This document shows, in pieces, positions 50,596-63,200 of a stretch of DNA of 64,000 bases. Below the pieces are notes generated by a model, which did no database searches, was not told the origin of the DNA, and saw only the letters and a list, made by a program, of their open reading frames with translations. Origin of the DNA: Opisthocomus hoazin. Lineage: Eukaryota > Chordata > Aves > Opisthocomiformes > Opisthocomidae. Position numbers and translations under genes: made by a program. Location of the stretch: NCBI RefSeq assembly GCF_030867145.1, contig NC_134414.1, positions 62,965,397 to 63,029,396 on the forward strand, read 5' to 3'. Each line of letters begins with the position of its first letter. Position 1 is the stretch's first letter.

Positions 50596-53259
50596 AGAAG
50601 ACACGCTGCATGTAGAAGAAGGTGATAAAGGTGGTTTATTACTGGAGAGTCCTGTTACGATTAGCAATAATTGTCATGGATAGATACCTTTACATTTCAG
50701 TGGTCCCAGTATTTAACATGTAAAGTTAGAAGCTGTACATCTTTCCATAAACTTCGACAGGACTTAACCTGTTTATAAGACATAGTCTTTAAGTATACAT
50801 GTGGGGCTTTTTTCTTCTTAATTTGTTTCTGCATTTTGGTTGAACATATTCGACATGAAGCTCAGGCAAAATTCCTGTAAAAGATGCAACATTACCAGAA
50901 AGTGAAATTAGAAAGCAGGAACCCATCTGAAATTTTTAATGTCTTCTCCTGTACTGGTCCAGCTCGCTTCTCTGCCCCTACCCCCAGTTTAGGGGTACTG
51001 GGCACTCCCTAGCACATTTTAAGGGAATCAGATCAGTTTATTAGCCTTGATGTACATAATTTTTTAAATTCTTACTTTTTTTATTCTTCATTTTTATTAT
51101 ATTTTCATTCCATGTCATCTTTGCTTTTGGCTTTGTCCAATGACAACTCTAATGAGAAACGTGAAAAGTACCTTGTAAAAGAGATTCAGAGGTGATGTCA
51201 GTTACTGCTCATATTTTTCCTCTCTCTGAGTAATATTGGAGGTAGAAAAAAATGGGAAGTAAATATCTCTGAAGATCATTTACATACCATTCATCCTGAG
51301 GCTTTCTAAATGTTTTAAGCTGTTATTCAAAGTATACATATTAATCTAAACAGAAACATGGATGATGTGTGTGCCGTGTGAGGTAAGATAAAATGTAAAA
51401 ACTGTTTATCACTGTGTGGCGTGTAAGGCTGTGTGGTCAGTGGTGCGTAGCTGAACCACGTAAAACATTTCAAGTCCGTGTATTTATTGATTCCACGTGA
51501 CTATAGGGTCCATCTTCAGGGAAAACTGAGGGATTTACTGTGGCCTGTTGGTCACAGAAGCTCATTAAAGATGGATGACAGGGTGGTTTTTAGCATTGAA
51601 TAGTTATCTGGAACTGGGAAATTCATGCTGGTTGTCTTTTATGGAGCAATGACTGTATCTTGCCAGTAGTGATATCCTAGATGTGATGGTATTTGACTGC
51701 AGCAGTGTCTTTTGTGGGGCTATAAATGCCTGCAGTCGTGTTATCTCTTTAGGAGTTGCCACTGCTCGGTAGCTGTCATATTGGAGCCTAAGATGGCGAG
51801 ATCATTTAAACAGGGTGAAGTACCTTGTTCTTTAAACGTGTTCTGCAAACACGTGTAACTGGTCTTGCAAAAATTTGTTCCTGAAGAGGTCTTGAAAAGT
51901 CAAGCCTTCCTGCGCTGCGTTTGAGTGTATTTCTTACAGGCTCTGCTGTGATGTTTGCCCTAGAATACAAACTGCACTGCATTGATACAGAGAAAAGTGG
52001 CAGCAGTTCTCATTTTCAGGTGGCCTTCCTGCTTTTCATTAGGAAAGATTAGTGCTGCTCAAGGCTTTTCAGCAGTGCTGAGAAAATTGGATTTTCCTGC
52101 TCCAGGAATGAGGAGCGGAACTGTGGCACTTCTCCAGTGCGAAGGGGACAGGCAGGGGAAGGTGGGCTGCACGGAAAGGCAAGGCCTCTGCCCAGCTCCT
52201 GTCCTGGGCTGAGCTCTGCCCTCTCGCCCATCCTGCGATGGCAGAAGCGGTCTGGCTCTTCAGGTCTCTGGTGCACACGGTGGGGCTTTAGCCTCCTTTG
52301 CTCTGCTAAAAGTTTTTGTGAGCAGGCTAGATCCTACCTGAAGCTTTTGGAAGGATTTGTGAATTCCCGAGTTCGATTTTGGTGGTTGTGTGAAGGGGTT
52401 CTGCATTGCTGCTTGGGCGTTGCAAGGTGGTTCTTTTTTGCCTTTGTAAAGAAGCTGTTTAACTGTTGCATCACTGAAATTCAACCGTGTGAAAAGCCTG
52501 TGGGGAAGAGATATTCTTCTTCCCTTCACATTTCATTAGAATCAGGTAATTCCGCCACATCTGTGAAATTGCCCTTTTCCAACTGTGGGGCTGTGCTGCT
52601 GCACATCTCCTCAGCGGTGACTGTGCCGACGGCTGGCCAGTCTGAAACTCTGCGAATGGGGAGTGGAGTCTCCAGTGGCAGCCAGAAGTCACCTCCAGCA
52701 TGAGCAGCTGCCGTGCTGAGGAGAGCATTGAACTGGGGATCTCCCCCATGCTCATCAGAAATAAATTTGCCCGGGATATTAAGTGAGGCAGGAAGTTCTG
52801 GCAGTGTTGGGAGATAAAGGGTGGAGAGCCAACTTGAACTTCAGAGCTTGTATAGCTTGATTTAGTTGAGAGCTAGGCCTTCCATGGTGTGTTACCAGAA
52901 CCTGAAAGCTGGGAAGTACAGTGTGGAGACCCTCAGGGACTCTGAATGAAGACAAGCTCGGGCTGGAACTACTACATGGAACCACATAGTTTCCGCAAAG
53001 GCCTGTCAGTTCACACACAGTCAATCTGTTATCATCGTCATCATATTTGGAGAATACAATGCACAGACATCTGGCCTGGCTGTCCCATACTCAGCTTGGA
53101 TCTGGCAGGAATGATACTGAACTGGAGCTCATAAGCCCATACTGGAGCCAGTCTTCTGCTCAGTATCCATGGACTGGTTTCCCATTATTTGCCATATTCC
53201 AGCCTCCATTGTTCTAGATAATGGATACTGACTTTCTACATAGGAAAGACAAATTGTGT

Positions 53260-53368
53260 GATTATATATATGTGTATGCATATAGTAGAGACAGTTTTGT
53301 GTATATTATAGGCAGGTATAAGTACATATATATATATAAAATCACACAGGATATACATATATAAAATG
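53260..53368. repeat. TA/TG-rich microsatellite region
   Basis: Imperfect TATA, TGTA and ATATAC runs fill about 110 bases in two blocks. It is simple-sequence DNA. Confidence 0.75.
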
Positions 53369-54055
53369 TATTTTCTCTGTAAAGTTGACTACTCAAAATT
53401 TAGGTAATACGTGGATGTATTTTGCAAGAGCAACTTTATTTTTGCCCTGTGAGGAGGTATTTGATAAGATGGCATAATGAGTTTTGCAGAAACCCTTTCT
53501 TACACAGTTTAATGGTGTAAAGTGCTTATTGGACGAATCTGGATTATAAGGTGAATAAGGCTGTTGACTGTAGGATTCCCGTCTCATTTCAGGTAGTGAA
53601 CAGGGTAAATGGAAGAGGCAAAATCGGGGAAAAAACAATACAGAAAAGTGCTTCTGTCTGTTCTACCTAGTAGTTCCTAGGTGGTCCTGTGCAAATAAAT
53701 TAAATCAGACTTTTCACATCTGCCCTGTCATCTCATCAGTTCTTTTCGTTCTGCACTACAAAACTTCACTATTTCCATTGCTTCATTTCCTAGGTGCTGA
53801 GTACTCATAGTAAACAGATCCTCAGATATTTAGTGGCCCAGCTTTTCTAGGGTTCCTAAACCTCTTCAAGCACTTGAACATTGCAGTGGAACAGACTGTA
53901 AATCTGCAACAAGTGGGGGGCGGGGAGGGGTGTCTCTCCTCTTTCTCAGCAAATGGAGTGATCTTGCAGAATGAGAAGTGATCTTGTGTGTTAATTCTAG
54001 CTTATCTGCTTCTTCAGAGCAGCCACTTGAGAAGCATTCAGTGAATTTCTCGATT

Positions 54056-54075
54056 CCCCCCCCCCCCCCCCCCCC
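54056..54075. repeat. C homopolymer (20 bases)
   Basis: Twenty C in a row on the + strand, the longest pure G/C run in the window. Length accuracy is doubtful. Confidence 0.85.
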
Positions 54076-55933
54076 GGTAAAACTGAGAAGATACAGAAGA
54101 CCTGGAGGACCTGGCAGGGGGGGAAGTTTGGGGCCCTCAGATGTCCAGAAATGCAGTGAACGTATACACGATTCCACTGTCACTGAAGTTTTTTTAATGC
54201 TGTACAGCAAATACAATAGGACACATGCATCTGAACAATGAAGATAAAAAGAAACATTGAATTGCTGTCTTTTCTGTTGAATGCCACCCATCTTATGTAA
54301 TTAAAGACTATGCCATCATGTGTTTAAATGCAGGAGGACAGATTTCAAGATGCTGTGTGTATTTTGGTACTTAATGGCAGCTTAGCTCTTGCAAGAGTTC
54401 CAAAGGTATCATTGTGCTAAATACTGTATATCCACAGAGTAAGAAATGGTTGTGTCTCTTCAGATGGTAAACGAGGATAGGATGAATGGTGAAAGTGAGG
54501 GGAATTCTCTGCAATTATTGACCACTGCCCTAGGCTGTGGGTTAAATGACATTCCCATGGTTAGCAAAGAGACATAACAAATTTTAGAATTTCAGCGGCA
54601 TCTTATGATATAGCTGGACCAATTTTTGATGCTGCTATGGTGGTGTAAGAGTTGCTGAGATGGTTTGAGGAGTTACTGCCCTTTTATCCTTTCTGTGAGA
54701 GCCCACTGTCCCTGCAGTGGAGCCAGCAGGAACACAGGTTCTCTGTTCCAGCACAGAGCCTTGACAGCTGAGGTTCACCATGGCTGGTAGGTTAGCCCAA
54801 GCCGCAGGCTGTTTCCCTCAACCAGCCGAGGCACATGCGCCAGCTCCGCTCTGCTGCCCTGCCTGGGAGGCAGGGAGGGAGGGATGGAGGAGGAGGAGGA
54901 GTAATAGGTGGCTTAAGGACAGTGACATCTTCAACTGCTGCAGGTGTCAGCTATGGCTGTTGTCTGTCCACAGCTCAGCTTTACTCATGTGACTGGACTC
55001 AAAGCAGTACTACTAAGCTAATATGAAGTAGAAAATCAGGTTTAAATTAAGAGAGAACTGTCTTGTTTCTCTTAGATCTTTGGTTAGTCTAAGTGCTAAA
55101 AGCTATAATTGTTTTTTCTCTCAGTCCTTGTTGCTTTTCTGAGAAAACCCATGTAATAAGAGTATTTTGGAAATAGGCCCGGTGTTTTCTTCTCTGCTAT
55201 GGCAAATTTGTAAATTTAAAACCTGATTGAACGCTTATTTAGTTCCATGTCTGAAGAATGCTTTATGCATGTGAGGATGGAAAAAAAAAAGGCAGGTATT
55301 TTAAATTAAAAAAAAAAAATTTGGCAAGGATCCCCTCAAAAGGAGGTGTAAAGTAATAAATTGCTTCACAGCTTATGTGATCTATTGTGCTGTCCAAGTT
55401 GATTATGAAGCAGAGCAGTCATAGTATTGCCTGGAACTTAATTTTTTTTTTCTTTTCAACTTGTTTAACTGGGATAATGATGTGAATGCTGCAAGGGGGA
55501 GATATATATGCTGTATTAGCTAATACATGTTTTTATATAATAATACTTTTATATGTATACAGTACTCAAAGTGGGCTGCATTTCCTGAAATTTCAAATGA
55601 ATTTGCTGGCACTTTGGTTTTCTTCCTTTTATTGCTAATCTGGGGGTTCCATATATATTAACCAAAGGTAAACGTACCTTTGAAAGGGAGAGTGGTGCAT
55701 CCTCCTTCTCACAAGCAGGAAACACAACATGATACCTGTTCAGGGAGAAGGAAGACCTAATGTTGAAGGGAGGGTTGGACATCCATCCTGTTCTTATGCC
55801 CTAACTGAGATCGCCAACATACAAAAGCTAGGAATATAACAAGTTTTTCTAGCATGGAGGTGTTCGTGGAGGATTTCCTGGTGGGAAAGAAACTTCAGAG
55901 AAGGCAGCATTCCCTAGGACTCTAAGAAAGCTC

Positions 55934-55957
55934 GGGGGGGGGGTGGGGGGGGAGGGG
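55934..55957 (+). repeat. G-rich tract with single interruptions
   Basis: G runs of 10, 8 and 4 are separated by single T and A about 200 bases before RAP2A exon 2. The arrangement could form a G-quadruplex in the pre-mRNA. Confidence 0.85.
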
Positions 55958-56154
55958 AATGATGTGCAACAAACTGCTAGAATGCGAAATACGCAAAACA
56001 CTTTTTTCAACATGAAATTTTAAGATCATCCAAATGTCTCTTTCCTGTTGGGTCTGTACAGTTTGCAAATAGATGTTTACATTTAGAATATTGCTGGTTT
56101 TTAAATATAATTATTGCTGTTGTTTTTTGTTTTTTGTTTTTTTTTAAACTGTAG

Positions 56155-56392
56155 GTATGAGAAGGTGCCAGTAATTCTGGTTGGTAATAAAGTGGACCTG
56201 GAAAGTGAGAGAGAAGTATCATTGAGTGAAGGCAGAGCCTTAGCTGAAGAATGGGGCTGCCCGTTTATGGAAACCTCTGCTAAAAGTAAAACAATGGTGG
56301 ATGAGCTCTTTGCGGAAATTGTTAGACAAATGAACTATGCAGCACAGCCAGACAAAGATGATCCATGCTGTTCTGCATGTAATATACAATAG
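56155..56392 (+). CDS. RAP2A: RAP2A coding exon 2 (residues 105-183 and stop)
   Basis: The exon starts with G, which completes AGG (Arg105), and continues [20 protein letters not shown]. It carries the guanine-specificity motif NKVD (116-119) and TSAK (145-148). The end CCSACNIQ contains the CAAX box CNIQ, prenylated at Cys180, with Cys176 and Cys177 as the known palmitoylation sites that target Rap2 to recycling endosomes. The stop is TAG 56390-56392. Exons 1 and 2 total 552 bases including the stop, giving exactly 183 residues, the family length. CNIQ and the presence of an intron identify RAP2A, not RAP2B (intronless) or RAP2C. Residue 128 is Leu where I recall Ser in human. In contrast to exon 1, only 27 of 78 codons here end in G or C. 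Confidence 0.98.
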
Positions 56393-57940
56393 CATTAAAA
56401 ATGACCTAACCTGGACTTAATTTGCAGAAATTTTGTAAGGTGGTAAAACTGTCTACTTCACTTCCTGGTTTGTGGGTCACTTGAAATACAGCTGTAGTGA
56501 AGTAGCAACATCAACTCAGAGCTGAGCATTGGAAGTCAATCACTGACTCAATATAATTGGGTTAAATGACCACATCTCGCCCGTTTTTCCCTTTGAGCAC
56601 CTGCAATTTTATGGCATAGCCAGCTGATCTACAGGGTCGTTCCAGTTGAGCGTATGTGTGTTGTCGTGTCAGAGAAGCAACAACAGCAACCATTTCTGAA
56701 GAAGATGGAAAGCGTTTGGAAATGGGGAACAAAAGCAGTGGAGAGAACATCTCTGAAGACTATTCACAACTAGCGTAAGCGCGAAAGGAGAGCCAAGTCT
56801 TTCAGTGTCTAATTACCATGCTTCAGGACGTGCGCTATCACTTGTGGCCAAGTTAGTTCAGTCAAGTCTGTTGATTTCACCGGAACTTCGGACAGTGTTA
56901 GAGGAAGAGGCTACCAGAGACCTATATAGTTTGGATTTTTTTCAAAATCGATGCTATTATTTCTACTTTATCCCACATCTTGAAATAGAAAACATTGCAT
57001 CAGTGTGTGAAATGAGGGGCAAGATCTGAAAACAAATGACGGGTGAAGAAACAGTCAGGCATTGGAATGTTTTAAGTCTTTCATTTTGCTGCTCAGAAAT
57101 GGAGGATCGCTTCAGGTTTTGGTCTGCAAAAAGCCAAACAAACCCTCTGTTTACAAAGCAAGAAGCATCTTTATTTATCACTTTACTGAACCAGGAGGAA
57201 GCAACTGTGATGAAAAAAAATTGCTGAGCCTTACTAACAAGGAACACTTTAATAGATTAACTAGTACCATCTCGTAAGGAAAATTAAGCCATGTTGCATC
57301 CATATGTTCCCTTCTGCAGAAACCTCGTGGGACAGTATGAACATCCTGCATTTTTAAGTTTGTTAAAGACAACGATTTTTCTTGCCTTTAAGGGCTATGT
57401 TCTCTGGTGTGATCCCTAACTAACCTTTGAAAATCAAGTTTGCTATTTGATAGCTTTAATGTTGAAAACTTAAACTGAATAACCATGTGAAATCATTTGG
57501 TTCAGAGGTGAAATAGTTACGGTTGTAATTCCTTAGGTGAGTGTGGAAATGGCTCTTTAATTGCCTGACACACTGTTCAAAGGTTGCCCCAATTATTGGA
57601 GTGTTAAATGGTGGGAGCAAATATTTTATTTCAAAAGGATGCTCAAGCTCTGACTTGCTAGTTTCATAGCAGTGAAGTATTTATCATTTGCATGACTAAT
57701 GGCACAGAAATACCTATTCTGAAGTCTTACAATCAAAGTATAGAAGAGTTTTCAATCACAATGTTTAGATTTTAAATGCTGGAGAGATTGAGCTGGATCT
57801 TTTATAGGTAAAATTGGCCATAAGAATACAGAGTCACTGAGCCTGTGGTCTAAATAACACCATGCGTTTATTAGTTTTGCAATCTTGTGCAGTAACAGTG
57901 TAGTTCGTTGTGTTTAAATGAGTGAAAATAGGGGTGCTGG

Positions 57941-57979
57941 GGTGTGTGTGTGTGTGTTGAGTGTGTATGTGTGTGTGTA
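57941..57979 (+). repeat. (TG)n microsatellite in RAP2A 3' UTR
   Basis: GT dinucleotides over 39 bases are interrupted by TTGA and TA. In the sense transcript this is a UG-rich stretch, a type of site that CELF and TDP-43 proteins can bind; actual binding is not shown. Confidence 0.9.
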
Positions 57980-60116
57980 TAAGGCCCTTAGAAGTGCTGT
58001 AATTGGAGTTAGGTTCGAGAGTTTTGCCTCCATCTGCAGAACTGCCTAAAAACGCTCTCATCTGCTACAAAGGAAACTTGAGTACAAAACGTTTTGCAGA
58101 TTTTCATACATAAATATCCTGATTTTAGTTCAGTGGACGATAACTAAAGGAAATCATACTAATGGAAGAGAATGGGCCATCTCTGCTCTTAATCTTTCAA
58201 GACCTTTCCACTACCAATGTATCAAAGGGCATTAGATGTCGCAAAACATTAAGCCTTACTAGAACGTAAATGTAGCCCATTTCCCAACCACCTTGCAGAA
58301 CTTTCGTCACTGTACTTTGTGCTCTTAGGGAGATAGGCACACCATTTATTTCTGACATCTGAATGCCCACTTTGGGTGCTCCGAATCGCCCTCCTAGAGG
58401 CACCTACCTCTTCCCATTCACTATAGAGCAAACGTAGGCTTTTAACTTTGGTCCTCTGAGTTACACAACTTATCTGCCTAAGCTAGATGGTATGAATGTT
58501 CTCTTCCCCCCTGCCCGCCCATTGTGTGAGCCACCATGGTTAAGCAAGATGTGAGATGTTGAATTAATGATATTTCAATGTTTAAAATACCTAGATTGGG
58601 AAACGGTTTATTGAGCAGTACAAACTATCTGTAAAACAGCTTGTCAGTGTGAGATCCACTGCATAAGTGCTGAAAAAAACACCACCCACCCTCAAACAAA
58701 CAAAAAAAAAAAGCAAAACCCAAGTTTGAAACTGAGTTGGAAGTGCATGTTATGCAATGTTATTTACAGAAATGTGAAAATCTTACCTCACAGATTGTTC
58801 ATCGACCAAGAAAATGGCATGAAGTACAATATGAACTGCCTAACATGAAGTGCATAATATAAAACAGATGGGCTTCTAATATAGGAAAAATTGCACAGTA
58901 AAATTTTTAACAGAAAATATTAATGAAAGTATCTCCCAGTCTTGTTTCTTTGTTACACTCTGACATTTTCAAAAACATAGGCCATATGTAAGCTACCACA
59001 CAATGTGGTGGGGGGGAAAAGCGTAAGTGTTGTTTTTCTTTGTATAGTTCTGAGGAAGTAGTTATGCACTATTTGTATTTCCACTAGTGTGAAGATAGTG
59101 GAGCTTGAATCAATGACAGTTGCACTCGATGAGATTTTTTCAGATGACAGGGGTAGCAGAAAGGCAGGTAAGCGAGCCACGCGGCAGCTGCGTGGCCACC
59201 CTGCGGGAGTCTTTGGTCTTGGGTTATGGTTTCATTTCTACCCTGGCAGGATTACCAATTATAGTATTTGAAAGTTTCTTGTAACATGCCTTAAAATATA
59301 TTATGATTTGTTCCAAAGACCCACTTTTCCTTTGGCTGTTCTTGTAGAGCTTTGTACTTTTCTACATAGACAGCATTTCTCCAGTTTTGTTGGGTTTTTT
59401 TGAAACATTGCAACTTTTATTCTTTTAGGCTATGATAGTGAGAGCAACTGTTTCCTCGTTCCCTTAAATACACACGAAAATTAATCAAAGCAAACCAACC
59501 AGAATCGGATCAAGAGTATTAAACATAATTGCATTGGGTTTTTTTTGGTTTGGTTTTTTGGTTTGTTTTTTTTTTTTTTTCCCGTCATGTCTGTCACCCT
59601 GCCCGCCCCTTCAGAGCATCAAAAAAATTTTGGTGACATTTTCTGTTCTGGTTCTAGCCTCTCCCTAACCCCAGTGCTACTGTTGCCATTATTTTTCTGT
59701 GGGAAAACTACTGGTATTTGCTTTCCTGTATAGAATGTTGCCTAAAGATGTCAGCCATTTGGTTGGGGGGTTTTGTGCATGTTTGTTTTTTGTTTTTTGT
59801 TTTGTTTTTTTTTTACCAGTGTGCCATCAAAGCACTGGTTAGGCTTTAATTGTGAAACTCCGCAACAAAAGCAAATGTTTGACAACTGCAGGAGGCTTTT
59901 ATCTGCATTGTTGTGCATCTGTTAATTCTTGATCAGGGTTTGAAGAAAGACTGAAGTGCGTTCTGGAATCAGGCTTAACGCTGTTGATTTGGAGTTTCCT
60001 AGGGGTGAATTAATGTATTTCGCAGTTAATTGTTGAGCTCTAATACAACTGGCAACTTAAAATGGGGCAACAGTTTGTTTTGCAACAATGTCAGTTGTTT
60101 AAACCTTGATGTTTCA

Positions 60117-60194
60117 AATAAAACAAGAATTGTACATAGAACTCAATGCAAACTCAGCAGTTGTATTTGGAGTTAAATTATTTTAACAAATAAA
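60117..60194 (+). promoter_or_regulatory. RAP2A: Candidate RAP2A polyadenylation signals
   Basis: AATAAA occurs at 60117-60122 and again at 60189-60194. T/G-rich sequence (TGTATTGTCCATTTTGATTTG) follows the second within about 50 bases, a suitable downstream element. A third AATAAA at 60572-60577 is a further alternative. Confidence 0.55.
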
Positions 60195-60215
60195 TTTATT
60201 TAATGAAATCTGCTT

Positions 60216-63200
60216 TGCATTTCCTGTATTGTCCATTTTGATTTGATCAAAAAGTTCATCCCAAGCTGATGAGAGCTACCCAGTAATTTCAAACAACGGT
60301 GGCAACTGCTTGCAGTTCAGCTAAGTATTCATTGCCAAAATGCTCTTCTGGTACAAACTGAATAGCCATAAGTAAAAAGCAAATATGCTTTAATTTTTAT
60401 GGATGTATGCATGTTGTGATTTGAGTTATAAGCTTCATAAAGAACCATAGCAAAGGGTTGGTTTGTTTACTTTTCTTAGAGAGATATGCATTGACAACAA
60501 TCAGCAAGACTCAGTATGTGATAAGATATGGCTTTTGCTATGGCAAGAGAATAGTGCTTATTGTAAAATATAATAAAATTATGTATGAACTTGGTCCATA
60601 TGTGATATAGTTAACACGCAAAACTACTTTTATAACATTGAGGTTGCAAAGAGTTAAAAAACATTGTTTGTTATATCAGCTGTTCAATTGATGAGTGTTT
60701 TGGAGGCTTTCAGCACTATACAAAAGGCTTTAGTGTTAGAAAGAACTTCAAATACAATTAGCGTTGCAGAGATTTATAAATGAACAGTTGAGCTAATGCT
60801 AACAGGATTATTCTAGCTAATTGGCACTGATCAGCAGTTACATTTTAGTCATGCCAGTATCACTAAAATACTCTATTTTCAGTAATGATGGGTGCTTGGT
60901 GGCCTCTTGTTTTCGTGTCGTGCATGCCATAAGGAACAAGAAGCCTGAGGCTGGCACATCTTAAAAGCTCCTATTTCTGTGGATAATATAGAAGGCTGAC
61001 ACATACTGCAAATTTTATGGTTTTGATTTGCCCATTCATTCTGTAAACCAGTTCCAGGGGAACATTTGCTGATGAGTTCTTGCAGTCACATTAATTTAGT
61101 AATATCCCTTTGTTTTGCCCGAGAAGATACCTGTACAGGGACAACAGGAATTCATTGGGCTGTTCTGAGCAGTTCAAAAAAACGCCAATGTGCAACATGC
61201 TTTTTTCAAATAACTGAACAACTAGAAAACTTTGAACATTGTAGTCTTAACAAATGCTTTCTCTGGGGCCTTTTTTTTTTTTTATGTAGCTACTGCATGA
61301 AAGTTGTTAACTCTCTGAGAAAGCTTTGTAAAATATTTTGATTGGAAATAAATATCTTCTTGTTAGTCCTCCACGGGTATCAGTCTTACTGGATCACCAG
61401 TTTTTGGTCACTACTTCTGGTTTTGACCAGGGAGTCACTGGACCACATCTTCTATCCCAAGTTACCTTCAGTAGCATTCTCTCCCTTGCTGTTTACCTGC
61501 TGCCGAGTGCTTTCTTCTTCACTGAAACAGCATCCTTGTGAGAGCAGGAAGAATTATTCTGAAATTGCTGACAACTGTTTTTATTGCTCTGTCTGGCTTA
61601 CACAAGTGTACTTGTTATGTAGTCATATGTTCCTTTTGCAGGCATCAGCTTGATCGTTCTCTTTTAACAAACATACATTGCCAGTTTCCACTGGCTCTGG
61701 ATGCACTAGTGTCCTAGTCGGTCATCTTACTATACATAATTCCTGCTTTGCCATGAAACCTGCAGAAAGACTTATTCTGTTTTTCTGTGCTGATTACAGT
61801 CATGGAATTTGCAGACATTTTGAGTTGCAGGTTTCTCATCTTTCTTCGCAGGGAAATCAGTTAATGCCTATGTGAATACATCTGGATTTTGAGTTCGGTT
61901 GTTACTAGTTTGGGCTTTGGTTGTGTGATGGTCGACACAACATGGTTTTCTTACCTTCTCACATCAGAGATAAAAAGTACCAAATTAGTGTAACATTAAG
62001 AACTTCTTTATTTTTTTGCCTCAGGTCCTATAATTACATTCATCCCATGGTCTTTTAATATTTTCAAATGGCACTTTTACTTGAAAAGTGACTATGAAAG
62101 CACTATCTTGATAGTTTGACTACCCAACTGTATTCAGAGTTGCATCAGTGCAAGCTTTACTAGATTTTCTGCCTATTTGTGTAGCGAAGCCAACCCAGCT
62201 TTGAAGAAGGACTGGCATTGCTCTAGATCTGTGTCCAAGGCACAGGCCAGGCAGAGCCCGCACCGGTGCTCAGACGCTGGGTTGCATTTACAGTCTGGAT
62301 TGCAAGTGGGTGGAAGGAAAAGCAGTGTTGCTGTGAACCGGGACACCGTGCGATGCTGGAATCGCTAACACCAAATCTTCATCCCACTCTGCTGGAACTG
62401 TTTTTCTGTGCACTTTCAAGCTCACATGTTTTGATTTGACTGGAATATGAAATAGTGTGGGGAGCATTGAGAATTCATTTCAAATGTTTCACGGTGCGAT
62501 GACCACATATGAGGCAACTGGATAACATGCCTGCCTGCTTTTCTAAGGAGTGATTGCAAGGTCATACAACCACACTGCAATCTCACTGACGTAAAGGAAA
62601 CGTGAGGTGGTTAACTGGCAGGAGTGGAGGGGAATGGATCTAGGTGTAAAACTGAAAGACTGTTCATGAAAAATACATAGATAGACTGAAAGAGCATTAT
62701 GTTGAATGGGAAAAGTATAGCATTTATCACAGACCAAGACCAAGAATATTCCTACACAAAAAATTATTAGCTAAAGTTAGTAGTTGAATCAGGGAAGTTG
62801 AATCAGGGAACTGGATCTTAAGAGTAGCCTTCTACAAGACATTTTGTTTAGTTGAAAGAACTGTAAAGCCTCTTCTTGAGATGCTGAAGGGAAAGATTCT
62901 GAATATTTGGGGGTTTTACTACTTTTAGAATCCTTGTACAGTTTAATAACCAAAAGACATTATCCCCAAACATCATCCCCAAATACTTGACATGTGGCAC
63001 CTTAGATTTCCAGTTGTACAACACAGTTTAGGAAAGCAAAGCCTGCCTTCTTCCTATAGCTGCGAGTATACTCTAGATTACAGCCCTTTTGGTTATTACA
63101 TTGACTTCTTTTTACTATTCACCCTCTGTTCTTACAGATGGTATAGATAATCAAACTGAATAAAGGTCACTTGGCACTTTCCAATATGAGACAAGGTGAT

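Larger units (their letters stand above)
28383..56154 (+). other. RAP2A: RAP2A intron (27.8 kb)
   Basis: This single GT-AG intron joins the two coding exons. The donor is AG|GTGACT at 28383. The acceptor has a long T-rich tract and CTGTAG at 56149-56154. The left 600 bases are still CpG island. The rest is AT-rich, without a supported gene on either strand. Contents I can identify are listed separately: G/C homopolymers, a tRNA-like relic, a CR1 tail, palindromic repeat relics and an AT-rich microsatellite. The stretch at about 38500-40900 is less AT-rich, has many short broken frames and is unclassified. Confidence 0.9.
56393..60215 (+). other. RAP2A: RAP2A 3' untranslated region (end approximate)
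   Basis: AT-rich sequence follows the stop without splice signals. The first canonical AATAAA after the stop is not until 60117, so the UTR is inferred to be about 3.8 kb. It includes a TG repeat (57941-57979) and a possible old repeat relic at about 58330-58480. The latter contains GAGGCACCTACCTCTTCCC and other pieces resembling an AGGCACCT-type amniote element. Weak ATTAAA or variant signals further upstream could give shorter forms. Confidence 0.75.
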
